Assembly: GCF_023380245.1 (NCBI RefSeq)
Contig: NZ_CP093365.1
Span: 992,001 to 1,056,000 of the forward strand
Direction of reading: 5' to 3'
DNA from: Bombilactobacillus thymidiniphilus
Lineage (GTDB): Bacteria > Bacillota > Bacilli > Lactobacillales > Lactobacillaceae
DNA length: 64,000 bases
Program-made: the position numbers and the translations under genes
Notes under the pieces: model-generated
Told to the model about the DNA's origin: nothing
The model's database searches: none
Seen by the model: the letters and a program-made list of their open reading frames with translations, nothing else
In this document: positions 27,282 to 35,265 of the stretch, one piece after another
Position numbering within the stretch: position 1 is the first letter of the stretch
Layout of the letters: every line of letters begins with the position of its first letter

Positions 27282-27313
27282 AAAAACTTGCTGGTTATAA
27301 GCAAGTTTTTTGT
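27281..27313. terminator. bidirectional intrinsic terminator
   Basis: AAAAAACTTGCT and AGCAAGTTTTTT form the stem between the convergent SemiSWEET and aldo/keto reductase genes. Confidence 0.9.
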
Positions 27314-27318
27314 TTGCA

Positions 27319-28173
27319 TTAATTTTTAGGGTAGATAGTTTTAGTTTCATTCAAGTAAGCCTGATCAGAAGGATCATGACCATTTGGCTGGTTTTTATCT
27401 AGTTGTTTAATTTGTTGCATCTGCTCAGCAGTCAGCTCAAAATCAAAAATATCAAAATTTTCTTGCAGTCGATTTTGATGGACTGATTTTGGGAAAATGA
27501 TTCGTCCAGATTGAATATGCCAGCGCAAAACGACTTGTGCGATACTTTTGTGATGTGCAGCGGCAATTTTTTGAAGCACTGGTTCAGTTGATAAATCATT
27601 GCTGCCTTGTCCTAAAGGACCCCAAGCTTCTACAGCAATATTTTGCTCAGCTAAATAATTAGTTAATTCCGGACGTTGATAATAAGGATGCAGTTCAATT
27701 TGATCCACTGCCGGCGTCACGCTACCGCGCGTTAAGATATCTTGTAGATGTGATGGTAAGAAATTAGAAACGCCAATTGCTCTAATTTGCTCATCATGAT
27801 ACATTTCTTCCATTGTAATCCAAGCTTTCGCATATCCTGGAGCTGGCCAATGAATTAAATAAAGATCTAAATAGTCAACACCAAGGCGTTTACAAGAATC
27901 TTGATAAGCTTGTTGTGGATCGTCAAAATCCGACGGCCATAATTTGGATGTTAAAAACAAATCTTGGCGGTCAATTTCAGCATTGTTGATAGCTTCACCA
28001 AGCCATTTTTCATTGCCATATATCGCTGCCGTATCAAAATGGCGATAGCCAATTTCTAAAGCCCAATTAAAGGCTGCCATAAACTGCTTTTTGTCTTGCA
28101 TTTTAAAGACGCCTAAGCCCAATTGGGGAATTAGAATATCATTATTAAGCGTTACTGCAGGCACTTTTGTCAA
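27319..28173 (-). CDS. aldo/keto reductase
   Basis: A 284-aa NADPH-dependent aldehyde/ketone reductase of the AKR5-like (2,5-diketo-D-gluconate reductase) group. The active-site tetrad is present: D and Y in HFDTAAIYGNE, K in TSKLW, and H in LIHWP. The late IFPKSVHQNRLQENFDIF block binds the NADPH phosphate. An ATG lies at 28191, but the ribosome binding site AGAAGGA sits inside that extension and points to TTG 28173, six bases on. The physiological substrate is unknown. Confidence 0.88.
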   Translation of the reverse strand: MTKVPAVTLNNDILIPQLGLGVFKMQDKKQFMAAFNWALEIGYRHFDTAAIYGNEKWLGEAINNAEIDRQDLFLTSKLWPSDFDDPQQAYQDSCKRLGVDYLDLYLIHWPAPGYAKAWITMEEMYHDEQIRAIGVSNFLPSHLQDILTRGSVTPAVDQIELHPYYQRPELTNYLAEQNIAVEAWGPLGQGSNDLSTEPVLQKIAAAHHKSIAQVVLRWHIQSGRIIFPKSVHQNRLQENFDIFDFELTAEQMQQIKQLDKNQPNGHDPSDQAYLNETKTIYPKN

Positions 28174-28242
28174 AATAATTCCTTCTTTCATTCAATTTAT
28201 AGTTATGATAAATCAAATAAAGCTGGAAAGGTTGTACTAAGT

Positions 28243-28713
28243 TTAGATGATGTCACCTTGATACAGCTTAGTAGGTAATAAGTTAAAGTCGTAAGTTTCC
28301 AGTTCCGACGTTGTAGTCAAATAAGCTTTAATCCCCTTGACGAGCATTAGATTCAAACCTTCAGTTTGTACATCATCTTCGCAAAACATAATTACTGGTT
28401 TTTGGCTGGCTAACATGTAACCCATTTCCCAAGCTGTACCCGTATCTGGATTTTGATTGTCCCAAGAGATGACCGCTAAATCGGCTAGATTCATGGCTGT
28501 TACATCGTTGTTATAAGTTTCATTAGCCCATTCATAACTACCAAAAATACCATCTGGATCGTGGTCAATGCTGGCATTTTTGTATTGATGATCTCTAGGA
28601 CTGTGGATGTAGCCAACAGTTTCGTTATTTTTTAAGGCGGCTTCCACGCGATCTAATAGTGCGATTTGTTTCGGGTTGAAGAACCCACCTGCTAAATAAA
28701 TATGCTTTTGCAA
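28243..28713 (-). CDS. nucleoside 2-deoxyribosyltransferase
   Basis: A 156-aa enzyme that exchanges the base of 2'-deoxynucleosides, a salvage activity best known from lactobacilli. The N-terminus KHIYLAGGFFN, the NDVTAMNLADLAVISWD block and the catalytic-glutamate segment PDTGTAWEMGYMLAS are all present, and the length matches the family. Whether it is type I (purines only) or type II cannot be told. It is divergent from the pseudouridine synthase gene. Confidence 0.92.
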   Translation of the reverse strand: MQKHIYLAGGFFNPKQIALLDRVEAALKNNETVGYIHSPRDHQYKNASIDHDPDGIFGSYEWANETYNNDVTAMNLADLAVISWDNQNPDTGTAWEMGYMLASQKPVIMFCEDDVQTEGLNLMLVKGIKAYLTTTSELETYDFNLLPTKLYQGDII

Positions 28714-28807
28714 TATTATTCTCCTTTGTGAACGTATTTCTGTTACAATTTTATTCTAAAATATTAATAAATCCTAGTGTTTAATCCTAGTTTAGTTAGG
28801 TAAATAT

Positions 28808-29686
28808 ATGAAGATAACATTTTTAATTAATGAAACACAACCAACCACTTTAAAAAAATTTTTACAGCGGCAGGGAATTAGTCATCGTTTATATCGCAAA
28901 TTAAAAAATGATTTGCGTAATTTTCGGGTGAATGAGAAGTTAGTTGATGGCACGCAACTGGTTCACGATAATGATTGCTTAGAATTATTTTGTCCGCCAG
29001 AGCCCAGTGATTCCAATGTTGCTATTAGTAGTCAAGCTTTGGAGATTGTTTACGAAGATGCTAACTGGTTAGTTGTCAATAAGCCAATTTTATTGAGCTC
29101 AGTGCCGGGCCCCAGCAATCGTGTGGATACTTTAGTTAATCGAGTGAAGGGTCATTTGATATCACAAGATAGTGAATATTTGGTTCCCCACGTTATAACG
29201 CGCTTAGATCGCGATACACAAGGCTTAGTACTGATTGCTAAAAATTTATTAGCCAATAGTTTAGCCAATCAGCAGTTAGCCCAACATCAAATTATTAAAT
29301 ATTATTATGCGCTTGTTGCTGGGCAGCTATCCAGCGATCATCAGCTAATTGATGCACCGATTGGACAAGTTGATGGTCAAATCGCTCGTCAAGTAATTGC
29401 CACTGGACAGCCTTCCAAGACAGAATATTGGGTGATGGAGCGTTTTGACGATTGTACTTTGGTGAAAGTTCAATTGCACACAGGACGTACGCATCAAATT
29501 CGGGTTCATTTTGCTAGTTTAGGGCACCCGTTAGTTGGCGATCGCCTGTATGGTGGACCGCTAATTAGAGGCTTTAAGCAGCAAGCTTTGCAAGCTTATC
29601 ACTTATCATTTTTTGATCCGTTACAGCAGCAACAATTGACTTTTACATTGCCTAATAAATTAATAGCACACCAAAAAAGATCATAA
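28808..29686 (+). CDS. RluA-family pseudouridine synthase
   Basis: A 292-aa RNA-modifying enzyme. The catalytic aspartate is in HVITRLDRDTQGLVLIAKN, and the later blocks LHTGRTHQIRVHFASLGHP and GDRLYGG are family signatures. The N-terminal 70 residues form a degenerate S4-like segment. It could act on 23S rRNA or tRNA; the target is not assignable by sequence here. ATG 28808 is chosen as the first start in frame; the Shine-Dalgarno sequence is poor (TAGTTAGG). Confidence 0.9.
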   Translation: MKITFLINETQPTTLKKFLQRQGISHRLYRKLKNDLRNFRVNEKLVDGTQLVHDNDCLELFCPPEPSDSNVAISSQALEIVYEDANWLVVNKPILLSSVPGPSNRVDTLVNRVKGHLISQDSEYLVPHVITRLDRDTQGLVLIAKNLLANSLANQQLAQHQIIKYYYALVAGQLSSDHQLIDAPIGQVDGQIARQVIATGQPSKTEYWVMERFDDCTLVKVQLHTGRTHQIRVHFASLGHPLVGDRLYGGPLIRGFKQQALQAYHLSFFDPLQQQQLTFTLPNKLIAHQKRS

Positions 29687-29723
29687 TCTGATGTGTCCCA
29701 AATTTGAGACAGCTTAGTAACTT

Positions 29724-29765
29724 AGGATTGATTGTCGGTAATTATATCGGCATCAATCCTTTTAG
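29724..29765 (+). terminator. intrinsic terminator after the RluA-family gene
   Basis: AGGATTGAT (29724-29732) pairs with ATCAATCCT (29752-29760), followed by TTTTAG. Confidence 0.75.
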
Positions 29766-29817
29766 TTACTTGACGCTAGCCGTGGCGCCGAGTTAATTGA
29801 GATATTCATATGTCTAT

Positions 29818-29880
29818 TTTAGATGATTTGACCATAAAAAATGCACCTCCAAAATTGTCTGAATTTGGGGATGCATTTTT
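29818..29880 (-). repeat. flanking repeat copy 1, acting as terminator for the DUF4176 island
   Basis: A sequence of about 59 bp (29818-29876) that recurs with roughly 90% identity at 33935-33994. Its second half is an inverted repeat, TGCACCTCCAAAATT against AATTTGGGGATGCA, with A/T runs on both ends, so it also works as an intrinsic terminator for the minus-strand genes ending at 29885. Confidence 0.75.
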
Positions 29881-29884
29881 TTTA

Positions 29885-30190
29885 CTAATCATCAACCGAC
29901 AATTTGTCGTAGCCGGAAGCTTGAACTAAATCTTCGTAATTATCCGCAAATTCCAATTCTTCATCGTCGCGGTAACCGAGAAAAATTAATTCTGCGATAT
30001 CTTCATGATTGAAAAAGCACAGTTCATTACTATCCTGCAAGCCCGCTGGATAAATTACGGAAGAATAGTCAAAATAACCGGTTTGTTCTTCAGTTTCGTA
30101 TAAAGCAGCGCGATTAATGATCATGACGGGAGTGCCGTTGCCATTTTTGAGGGTGACGATCGAGCCAATTGGTAAAATTTTATCTTGCAT
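29885..30190 (-). CDS. DUF4176 protein, copy 1
   Basis: A 101-aa acidic soluble protein with the DUF4176 pattern: ILPIGSIVTLKNGNGTPVMI near the N-terminus, then a YFDYSSVIYPAGL block and FFNHEDIAELIFLGYRDDEE. DUF4176 genes are commonly found beside type VII secretion (ESX/LXG) loci in Firmicutes, where such small proteins are thought to act as effector partners or chaperones. It is the last gene of the minus-strand island and closely resembles the next gene upstream, so the two are tandem duplicates. AAGGAG precedes the ATG. Confidence 0.75.
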   Translation of the reverse strand: MQDKILPIGSIVTLKNGNGTPVMIINRAALYETEEQTGYFDYSSVIYPAGLQDSNELCFFNHEDIAELIFLGYRDDEELEFADNYEDLVQASGYDKLSVDD

Positions 30191-30211
30191 AGTAAATTCT
30201 CCTTAGTAAAT

Positions 30212-30535
30212 TTATTTTGTTGCCAGATCTTGCACCGTTAATTTGTGGTGAGTATCATCTTTTATCATGGTGTCGTAATTTTGTTCAAATTCTAATTCTG
30301 CTGGATCGCGATAACCTAAGAAAAGTAAATTGGCAATATCTTCGCGATTGAAATAATATTTATCATCACTCGGATCATCCAATCCTTCAGGGTAAAGCAC
30401 AGCTGAATAATCCAGATAACCTAGACATTGCTCCTTTTCGTAATATAACGGTGTGCGATTGACGATCATGACCGGCGTATTACCACTGTTTTTGAGAGTG
30501 ACGATCGAGACAATTGGTAAAATTTTGTCGTTCAT
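30212..30535 (-). CDS. DUF4176 protein, copy 2
   Basis: A 107-aa paralogue of the neighbouring DUF4176 protein. It shares ILPIVSIVTLKNSGNTPVMIV, the YLDYSAVLYPEGL block and FNREDIANLLFLGYRDPAELEF, with a different C-terminal tail (about 20 residues). It lies 21 bases upstream of copy 1 and 16 bases downstream of the last membrane-protein gene, so it is probably in one transcript with them. GAAAGGAA lies ahead of the ATG. The family link to type VII secretion is established; the role here is inference. Confidence 0.75.
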   Translation of the reverse strand: MNDKILPIVSIVTLKNSGNTPVMIVNRTPLYYEKEQCLGYLDYSAVLYPEGLDDPSDDKYYFNREDIANLLFLGYRDPAELEFEQNYDTMIKDDTHHKLTVQDLATK

Positions 30536-30551
30536 TTGGTAGTTCCTTTCG

Positions 30552-31172
30552 TTAAAATTCCAAATTATATTTATGCGTAACTAACTTGCGGGCAATACCG
30601 ATCCACAGTAAATATTCCCACAAGGCGGTCCAAAAAATAAAGAAAAAAGAATCCGCAATGAAATAATATAAGCTGGTTCCACTGATAAACATACATAATA
30701 ATAAGATATCCATTGCTAGTGCCGCTAATATAAATAAAGGTATAACCAAACCCGTATGCTTTGGTAAAGACTTTGCATTCTCTTTACGATCTTCATGACA
30801 GTATTTTTTCAGCAATTCTAAATCTGTAAAATTAGCTTGCAATAGCTTGCCACTTTCGGCTTGCTTGCCAAATAAATAGTACATAACTATCATTAATACC
30901 ACTGCCGAACCAAGATAAATTAATATTACTTTACCCATATTTGGTGTTTGAATTAACGGCTTAATATGATAGCCAGTTTCTTCGATATAATGCTTTGTAG
31001 AATAATCTTTGGCGGGCATGACTCCCAAAAAAGTTAGTACTCCAATAGTAATAATAAGTGCTTTATTAATCGTTTTAGGTTCCTGATACTCACTAAATTT
31101 TTTAGTTGCAAAGTCGTACATGATATAAGAATTAGGTGTTTTACAAACGCGAATGTGCGCAAAGACTGTCAT
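30552..31172 (-). CDS. four-span membrane protein, island paralogue D
   Basis: A 206-aa protein of unknown function and the most divergent of four paralogues in this island. It keeps the shared layout: a short cytosolic N-terminus with IMYDFATKKFSEYQEP, span 1, then a loop with IKPLIQTPNMGKVILIY leading into span 2, an AESGKL motif with a charged stretch, and a hydrophobic C-terminal hairpin of two spans. Its ATG overlaps the stop of paralogue C (ATGA). By analogy with membrane immunity proteins of pore-forming type VII toxins it may be an immunity protein, which is inference. Confidence 0.65.
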   Translation of the reverse strand: MTVFAHIRVCKTPNSYIMYDFATKKFSEYQEPKTINKALIITIGVLTFLGVMPAKDYSTKHYIEETGYHIKPLIQTPNMGKVILIYLGSAVVLMIVMYYLFGKQAESGKLLQANFTDLELLKKYCHEDRKENAKSLPKHTGLVIPLFILAALAMDILLLCMFISGTSLYYFIADSFFFIFWTALWEYLLWIGIARKLVTHKYNLEF

Positions 31173-31846
31173 TTGTTAACTCCGGTGTTTTTGGCTTCTC
31201 TTTTGCAAAGATGTTTTTCAATTAAAAGACGCTCTATATATATTATCAACATATAAAAAATAGGCACAAAACCACACCACGTCAAGAATATGAGAGCTCC
31301 AGCAACAAATATACTATCATCATATATTGCAAATATATTGAAAAAGTTTAGAAAGAGAAAACCGCATACAAAAGTAAGCATTATAATACTAAATAATTTA
31401 AAATTAAATTTTTTAGAATATATATTTTTTTCCTTGATCTTAAACTGTTTTATATAAGCTTGACGTAAAAGTGTAAAAGCTTTTCTGAGATCTGTATCGT
31501 CTAAATCTTGGTATAACTTTCCCGATCTTTCCAATTCATTTTGGATTAACATAGAAAGTAAAAATCCGCCAATAACAATTGAAATAAGATACCACATTGC
31601 TAATTGTGGAAAATTAGAATATCTGATTAGAGGTATCGTTTTGGCAGTTTCTCGTCTGAAAACTCTCACAAATGCCGCCAAAGAACTAGAAACTCCAGAA
31701 ACAGCTATACAAATAGCTAATACTTTAATAACTAATTTACTAGGCTGTTTTGGCTTGTGGTAGCCGATAACTTTGTGTGTGGCAAAATCGTACATAATTC
31801 GCTTATTTTCATTGTCGCAAATCCAAACGCGTGTTAATAATGACAT
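31169..31846 (-). CDS. four-span membrane protein, island paralogue C
   Basis: A 225-aa protein of unknown function. It begins MSLLTRVWICDNENKRIMYD and has KVIGYHKPKQPSK before span 1, a loop with IPLIRYSNFPQL, span 2 and an ELERSGKLYQDL motif. A lysine-rich cytosolic stretch follows, and then two C-terminal spans. A longer frame opens at 31957, but the homology with paralogues A and B starts at ATG 31846. Base composition is visibly more AT-rich than the flanking housekeeping genes. It overlaps paralogue D by four bases. Confidence 0.65.
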   Translation of the reverse strand: MSLLTRVWICDNENKRIMYDFATHKVIGYHKPKQPSKLVIKVLAICIAVSGVSSSLAAFVRVFRRETAKTIPLIRYSNFPQLAMWYLISIVIGGFLLSMLIQNELERSGKLYQDLDDTDLRKAFTLLRQAYIKQFKIKEKNIYSKKFNFKLFSIIMLTFVCGFLFLNFFNIFAIYDDSIFVAGALIFLTWCGFVPIFYMLIIYIERLLIEKHLCKREAKNTGVNK

Positions 31847-31854
31847 AATTATCC

Positions 31855-32526
31855 TTAATTTTGATTTTTTTGAATTCTTTTGTTCAAGCCTATTTCTACT
31901 AACTTTCTGTAAATCGTTACAATTAGTGTATATGTCATAGGTACGTATCCGAACCAAAATAGAATAAAGACTGCTAGTACTATCAAGAAATTTTTATCAT
32001 ATAATTCCACACTGCCAAAAAGTGATAATGCTAAAAATCCCAGTATAATAGCCAATATATTGATTAAATTTAAGATGACTTTGAATTTTGTAGAATCAGT
32101 ATCTTGAATATTAATTCAAAAAGCTTTTTTATATCTTTTTCTGTTCAGACTAAAGTATCTTTTCAGCTCTAGATCACCTACGTGCTGATATGGCATTCGT
32201 CCTGCACGTTCGATTTCTCTTTGAGTAAGCCAATACATAATTAATCCGCCAACTAATACTGAAATAAAATAGTATAAAAGAACCTTAGTTAAATATGGTT
32301 GCTTAATTAAAGGATCCATTTTAGTTCCAGTGTGCATAATAATACAAGAAATTCCCGCTAAAGCACTGGAACCACCAGAAATAACTATACAAACAGCCAT
32401 TAATTTTATAAATAATTTACTGGGTTCTTTTGGTAAATTGTAAGCAAGAAGTTTTTTAGTTTTAAGATCATAGACCAATCTTTTTTTATCTAGATCTGCT
32501 ATCCAAATGCGTGTTAATAATGACAT
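31855..32526 (-). pseudogene. four-span membrane protein, island paralogue B, interrupted by in-frame TGA
   Basis: The frame from ATG 32526 encodes a protein like paralogues A and C (start MSLLTRIWIADLDKKRLVYD, then KEPSK, IKQPYLTKVLLYYF, EIERAGR) but hits TGA at 32118-32116 after 136 codons. The same frame continues without further stop to 31855, and the continuation (LSLFGSVELYDKNFLIVL, then FGYVPMTYTLIVTIYRKLV) aligns with the two C-terminal spans of paralogue C. The total of 223 codons equals its paralogues (222 and 225 aa). It is therefore a single nonsense change, giving either a pseudogene or a truncated two-span product. Confidence 0.7.
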
Positions 32527-32528
32527 AT

Positions 32529-33197
32529 TTACCTTCGGTTTTTATTTACTCTAGTATCTAGTCTTTTTTTAGCAAAATATCTAAATATTGAGACAATATT
32601 GCCATAAATAATAGCTGCTGAGCAGAACAAAAGTAATGGTGAGATACTCAGGATTTTGTTTAAAATTGTTGTAGTCACGCACATTAATAGCATAATAAAT
32701 AATATTAAATATGATACTAAAAATATCAGTATATATTTATATTTAAAATTATTATTGAATATTTTAGACGTTATTCGCCCCTTAATTCCTAAAGATTTTT
32801 TGTATTCTGAATCCAGTTTATTTAAAGCTTTGCTTATTTGTTCGTTGTTTAATTCGTAATTTACTTGTCCAGCGCGTTCCAATTGTTGTTCTGATATTAT
32901 GTGAAATAATATAGTTCCTAAAATTGCCAAAAATAAATAAATTAGAAGTATTTTCCAGAAGTAAGGCTGATCCTTCAGTGGTTTAATCCGCGGTGAAGTT
33001 ACAGCGGAATAATGAATGGTTCTTCGGGAAGAACCGCCAAACCAGATTGCGATTCCAATTACTACAGTAAACACATAAAAGAAGATTACACTAGTTTTCT
33101 CGGGCTTTTTGTAACCTAAGACTTTTTTAGCATGTACATCATAAATTACGCGAACGTTATCAAGATCAATAATAAAAATTCTGGTCAAAATAGACAT
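32529..33197 (-). CDS. four-span membrane protein, island paralogue A
   Basis: A 222-aa protein of unknown function, first of the paralogous set after the glycine-zipper gene. It begins MSILTRIFIIDLDNVRVIYD, then KKVLGYKKPEKTS, span 1, a loop with RIKPLKDQPYFWKILLIY, span 2 and QQLERAGQVNYEL. Two C-terminal spans follow a basic stretch. The frame opens at 33287 inside the preceding gene, but the paralogue alignment and the GGGTGA site in the last codons of that gene support ATG 33197. The four spans and the position next to a putative pore-former suggest a membrane immunity role. Confidence 0.65.
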   Translation of the reverse strand: MSILTRIFIIDLDNVRVIYDVHAKKVLGYKKPEKTSVIFFYVFTVVIGIAIWFGGSSRRTIHYSAVTSPRIKPLKDQPYFWKILLIYLFLAILGTILFHIISEQQLERAGQVNYELNNEQISKALNKLDSEYKKSLGIKGRITSKIFNNNFKYKYILIFLVSYLILFIMLLMCVTTTILNKILSISPLLLFCSAAIIYGNIVSIFRYFAKKRLDTRVNKNRR

Positions 33198-33201
33198 AAA
33201 A

Positions 33202-33684
33202 TCACCCAAATAAATGAAAGTGCTTATCAGTTTTATCGTTAATGGCTGAACCAGCAGAATCACCAATCCAACCACCAATGATATCACCAGCGACAGATCC
33301 TATAGCAGCTCCTGCCTCCGTTCCCAATCCTGGAAATACAACAGTTCCGATTGCGGCACCCATGGCAGCACCGACTTCTGTACCAGCGCTAGAACCTAAA
33401 GCTGTGGTTCCGGCTGTAACTGCTAAATGTTCGCTAGCATAAGCGGCTGACGATAAAGCGCTGTGTTTACGATTCAGATTTTGAAAATCGTCTACCCAAT
33501 CAATGGCATCACTAATAATTCCTAATCCTTTGCCAATTTTAGAATCCTCTATAGCATTAGCTCTGTGATATTTATTAGTCATTTCTAGGTCATTGCTAAC
33601 TTGACTGTGTCCATATAATTTTATATTACCTCTACGTTCCGCTTGATAGAGATGCTTAGTAAAGAATTTTTTGAGCGAATTCAT
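33202..33684 (-). CDS. glycine-zipper protein, putative pore-forming toxin-like
   Basis: A 160-aa protein with no signal peptide. Residues 1-90 are polar and helical (GKGLGIISDAIDWVDDFQNL). Residues about 95-150 form a glycine/alanine-rich hydrophobic stretch with repeated GxxxG-like spacing (AAMGAAIG, GAAIGSVAGDIIGGW), ending in a charged tail. This resembles the C-terminal part of LXG effectors such as the glycine-zipper pore-former TelE, but no LXG domain is encoded. The ATG has no visible Shine-Dalgarno sequence, so the gene may be a decayed or leaderless remnant. Its neighbours downstream are membrane proteins and DUF4176 proteins. Confidence 0.55.
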   Translation of the reverse strand: MNSLKKFFTKHLYQAERRGNIKLYGHSQVSNDLEMTNKYHRANAIEDSKIGKGLGIISDAIDWVDDFQNLNRKHSALSSAAYASEHLAVTAGTTALGSSAGTEVGAAMGAAIGTVVFPGLGTEAGAAIGSVAGDIIGGWIGDSAGSAINDKTDKHFHLFG

Positions 33685-33994
33685 AGAATATAAGTACCAT
33701 ATAAACTTAGCATTAAATTGTTATTTTGCAATAGATGATTTTTAAGTTGACTAAAGTTTTGCTATTTGAGGGTTTTATTTATCATTGATATTATTTAATT
33801 TTCACTGCTGTATGTGTCTTAAAACGGTACACTTTATCATGACCGCGTCATAGTCCATATCCGGAGCGATGAGTTAATTCTTCAGGGTTAAGATGATCAT
33901 GTGTCCACAAATAATAAAAATCCATTTTATCCTGTTTAGATAATTTAACTATAAAAAATACACCTCCAAAATTGTCTTAATTTTGGGGATGCAT
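33685..33994 (-). repeat. intergenic region with flanking repeat copy 2
   Basis: This 310-base gap holds no gene that I can support. At 33935-33994 lies the second copy of the ~60-bp repeat seen at 29818-29876. Its hairpin (CCAAAATT against AATTTTGG) acts as terminator for the permease gene ending at 33997. The rest is AT-rich and must contain the island promoter; TTGCAA occurs upstream of the glycine-zipper gene on the minus strand but no good -10 is at standard spacing. Confidence 0.6.
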
Positions 33995-33996
33995 AT

Positions 33997-35094
33997 TTAA
34001 ACCAGTAAAAAGCCGATAGTTCCTAAAATAGCTAGTAAAACAACATTTAAAGCAAAGGAAATTTCTAAAAAACGTAAGGCTCCTTTTTTATTGGTGAAAA
34101 AAACATATTGCTTATAGGAAAGTAGGTTTGCCATGGAAGCAATAATTGTCCCCAAACCGCCGATGTTAGATCCTAATAAAATGGGATAAATATGATGGGT
34201 AAACTTAGCGATAAGAATTGTGGATGGCACATTACTAATGAATTGACTGAGCCCTAAAGAAGTCAGGTAAGTAGAATGTTCTTGAGCAACCAAACGATTG
34301 ATAGTATCAGCAATCCAAGGTGAGCGACTAATGTTGCCTACAGCAATAAAAAAACAAATAAAGACTAAAATTGTTGCGTAATCGACTTGTTGCAAAATTT
34401 GCGGCTTAAGCCAACAAGCGAATAATAAAGCAATTATCACTGCACTGAAAGTCGGCACTACCTTAAAAATACCCAAAAAAATATAGATCGTTAATATCAA
34501 AGTAGCCATAATTTTCTTATAGTTGATCTCAAGGGGCACAATTTTTACTTCAATGGGTTTAGATTTAGTTAAAATTAAAGTGATAATTAAAAGCAATACA
34601 ATGCCAATGAAAGTTATTGGCGTCGTCATCTTAAAAAAACTGAGCGGTGATAAATTGTAATGTGATAGTAAGAATAGATTATGTGTATTGCCAAAAGGTG
34701 TAAAGGCACTGCCTAAATTAGCGGCAATGGTGATTAAAACAATCGTTAAAGTGCGGCTCAATGGGACTTTTTTAGCAATTTTAAAAAATAAAGGGGCAAT
34801 GATCAAAATTGTGACATCATTAGTCACAAACATAGCACTAAAAAAAGCCAGCAAAACCAATGCTAGCATCAGTTGCCGGGTATTTTTGGCTTTAGAAGTT
34901 AAATTAGTTGAAATGTATTGCAATAAACCAACGTTTTCTAGTACTTGGACGAGAATCATCATTGCTAAAAGGGAAAAAATTGTATGAAAATTAATATCAG
35001 AAATTTGGGGACTACTCACTAAGGTTGATAAAATGGCAGCAGTAGCGGAAATCCAAAGCATCTTATCAGTGAAAATATTTTTTAACAGGGCCAT
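33997..35094 (-). CDS. ion-transporter-superfamily permease (SLC13/ArsB/NhaD-like)
   Basis: A 365-aa membrane protein with about ten to eleven spans. The segments FVTNDVTILIIAPLFF and AANLGSAFTPFGNTHNLFL correspond to the conserved N-terminal re-entrant region of this superfamily (asparagine-rich TND followed by a GSAFTPFGN turn). A second copy appears in the C-terminal half: FISNVPSTILIA, then LGSNIGGLGTIIASMANL. Substrates in the superfamily include dicarboxylates, citrate, arsenite and sodium, and none is favoured by the sequence. It is slightly shorter than many relatives. It has its own terminator in repeat copy 2. Confidence 0.75.
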   Translation of the reverse strand: MALLKNIFTDKMLWISATAAILSTLVSSPQISDINFHTIFSLLAMMILVQVLENVGLLQYISTNLTSKAKNTRQLMLALVLLAFFSAMFVTNDVTILIIAPLFFKIAKKVPLSRTLTIVLITIAANLGSAFTPFGNTHNLFLLSHYNLSPLSFFKMTTPITFIGIVLLLIITLILTKSKPIEVKIVPLEINYKKIMATLILTIYIFLGIFKVVPTFSAVIIALLFACWLKPQILQQVDYATILVFICFFIAVGNISRSPWIADTINRLVAQEHSTYLTSLGLSQFISNVPSTILIAKFTHHIYPILLGSNIGGLGTIIASMANLLSYKQYVFFTNKKGALRFLEISFALNVVLLAILGTIGFLLV

Positions 35095-35205
35095 TTAGAA
35101 ACCTTCTTAACTTATAATGCATAACTATTACAGCACTTAATATTGTACTTTAAAATTATTTTATAATAAAGAGTTAATTATTGCTGTAAACTTAACTTTT
35201 ATGAC

Positions 35206-35234
35206 TTTCATATCAAATTTATTCCTAGTATACT
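35206..35234 (+). promoter_or_regulatory. alsS promoter
   Basis: TATACT at 35229-35234 with TTTCAT 17 bases upstream, about 32 bases before the alsS start. The -35 match is weak. Confidence 0.4.
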
Positions 35235-35265
35235 GTAGTAAATTTTTATATTTGGAGGGAACAAG

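Noticed and set aside
31855-32055. Separate 66-aa membrane protein gene
   Set aside because: It is in the same frame as the upstream paralogue and aligns with the C-terminal spans of its neighbours, so it is the downstream part of an interrupted gene.
33242-33442. Plus-strand frame rich in alanine, proline and serine
   Set aside because: It is the antisense of the glycine-zipper coding region; the composition follows from glycine/alanine codons on the other strand and there is no ribosome binding site.
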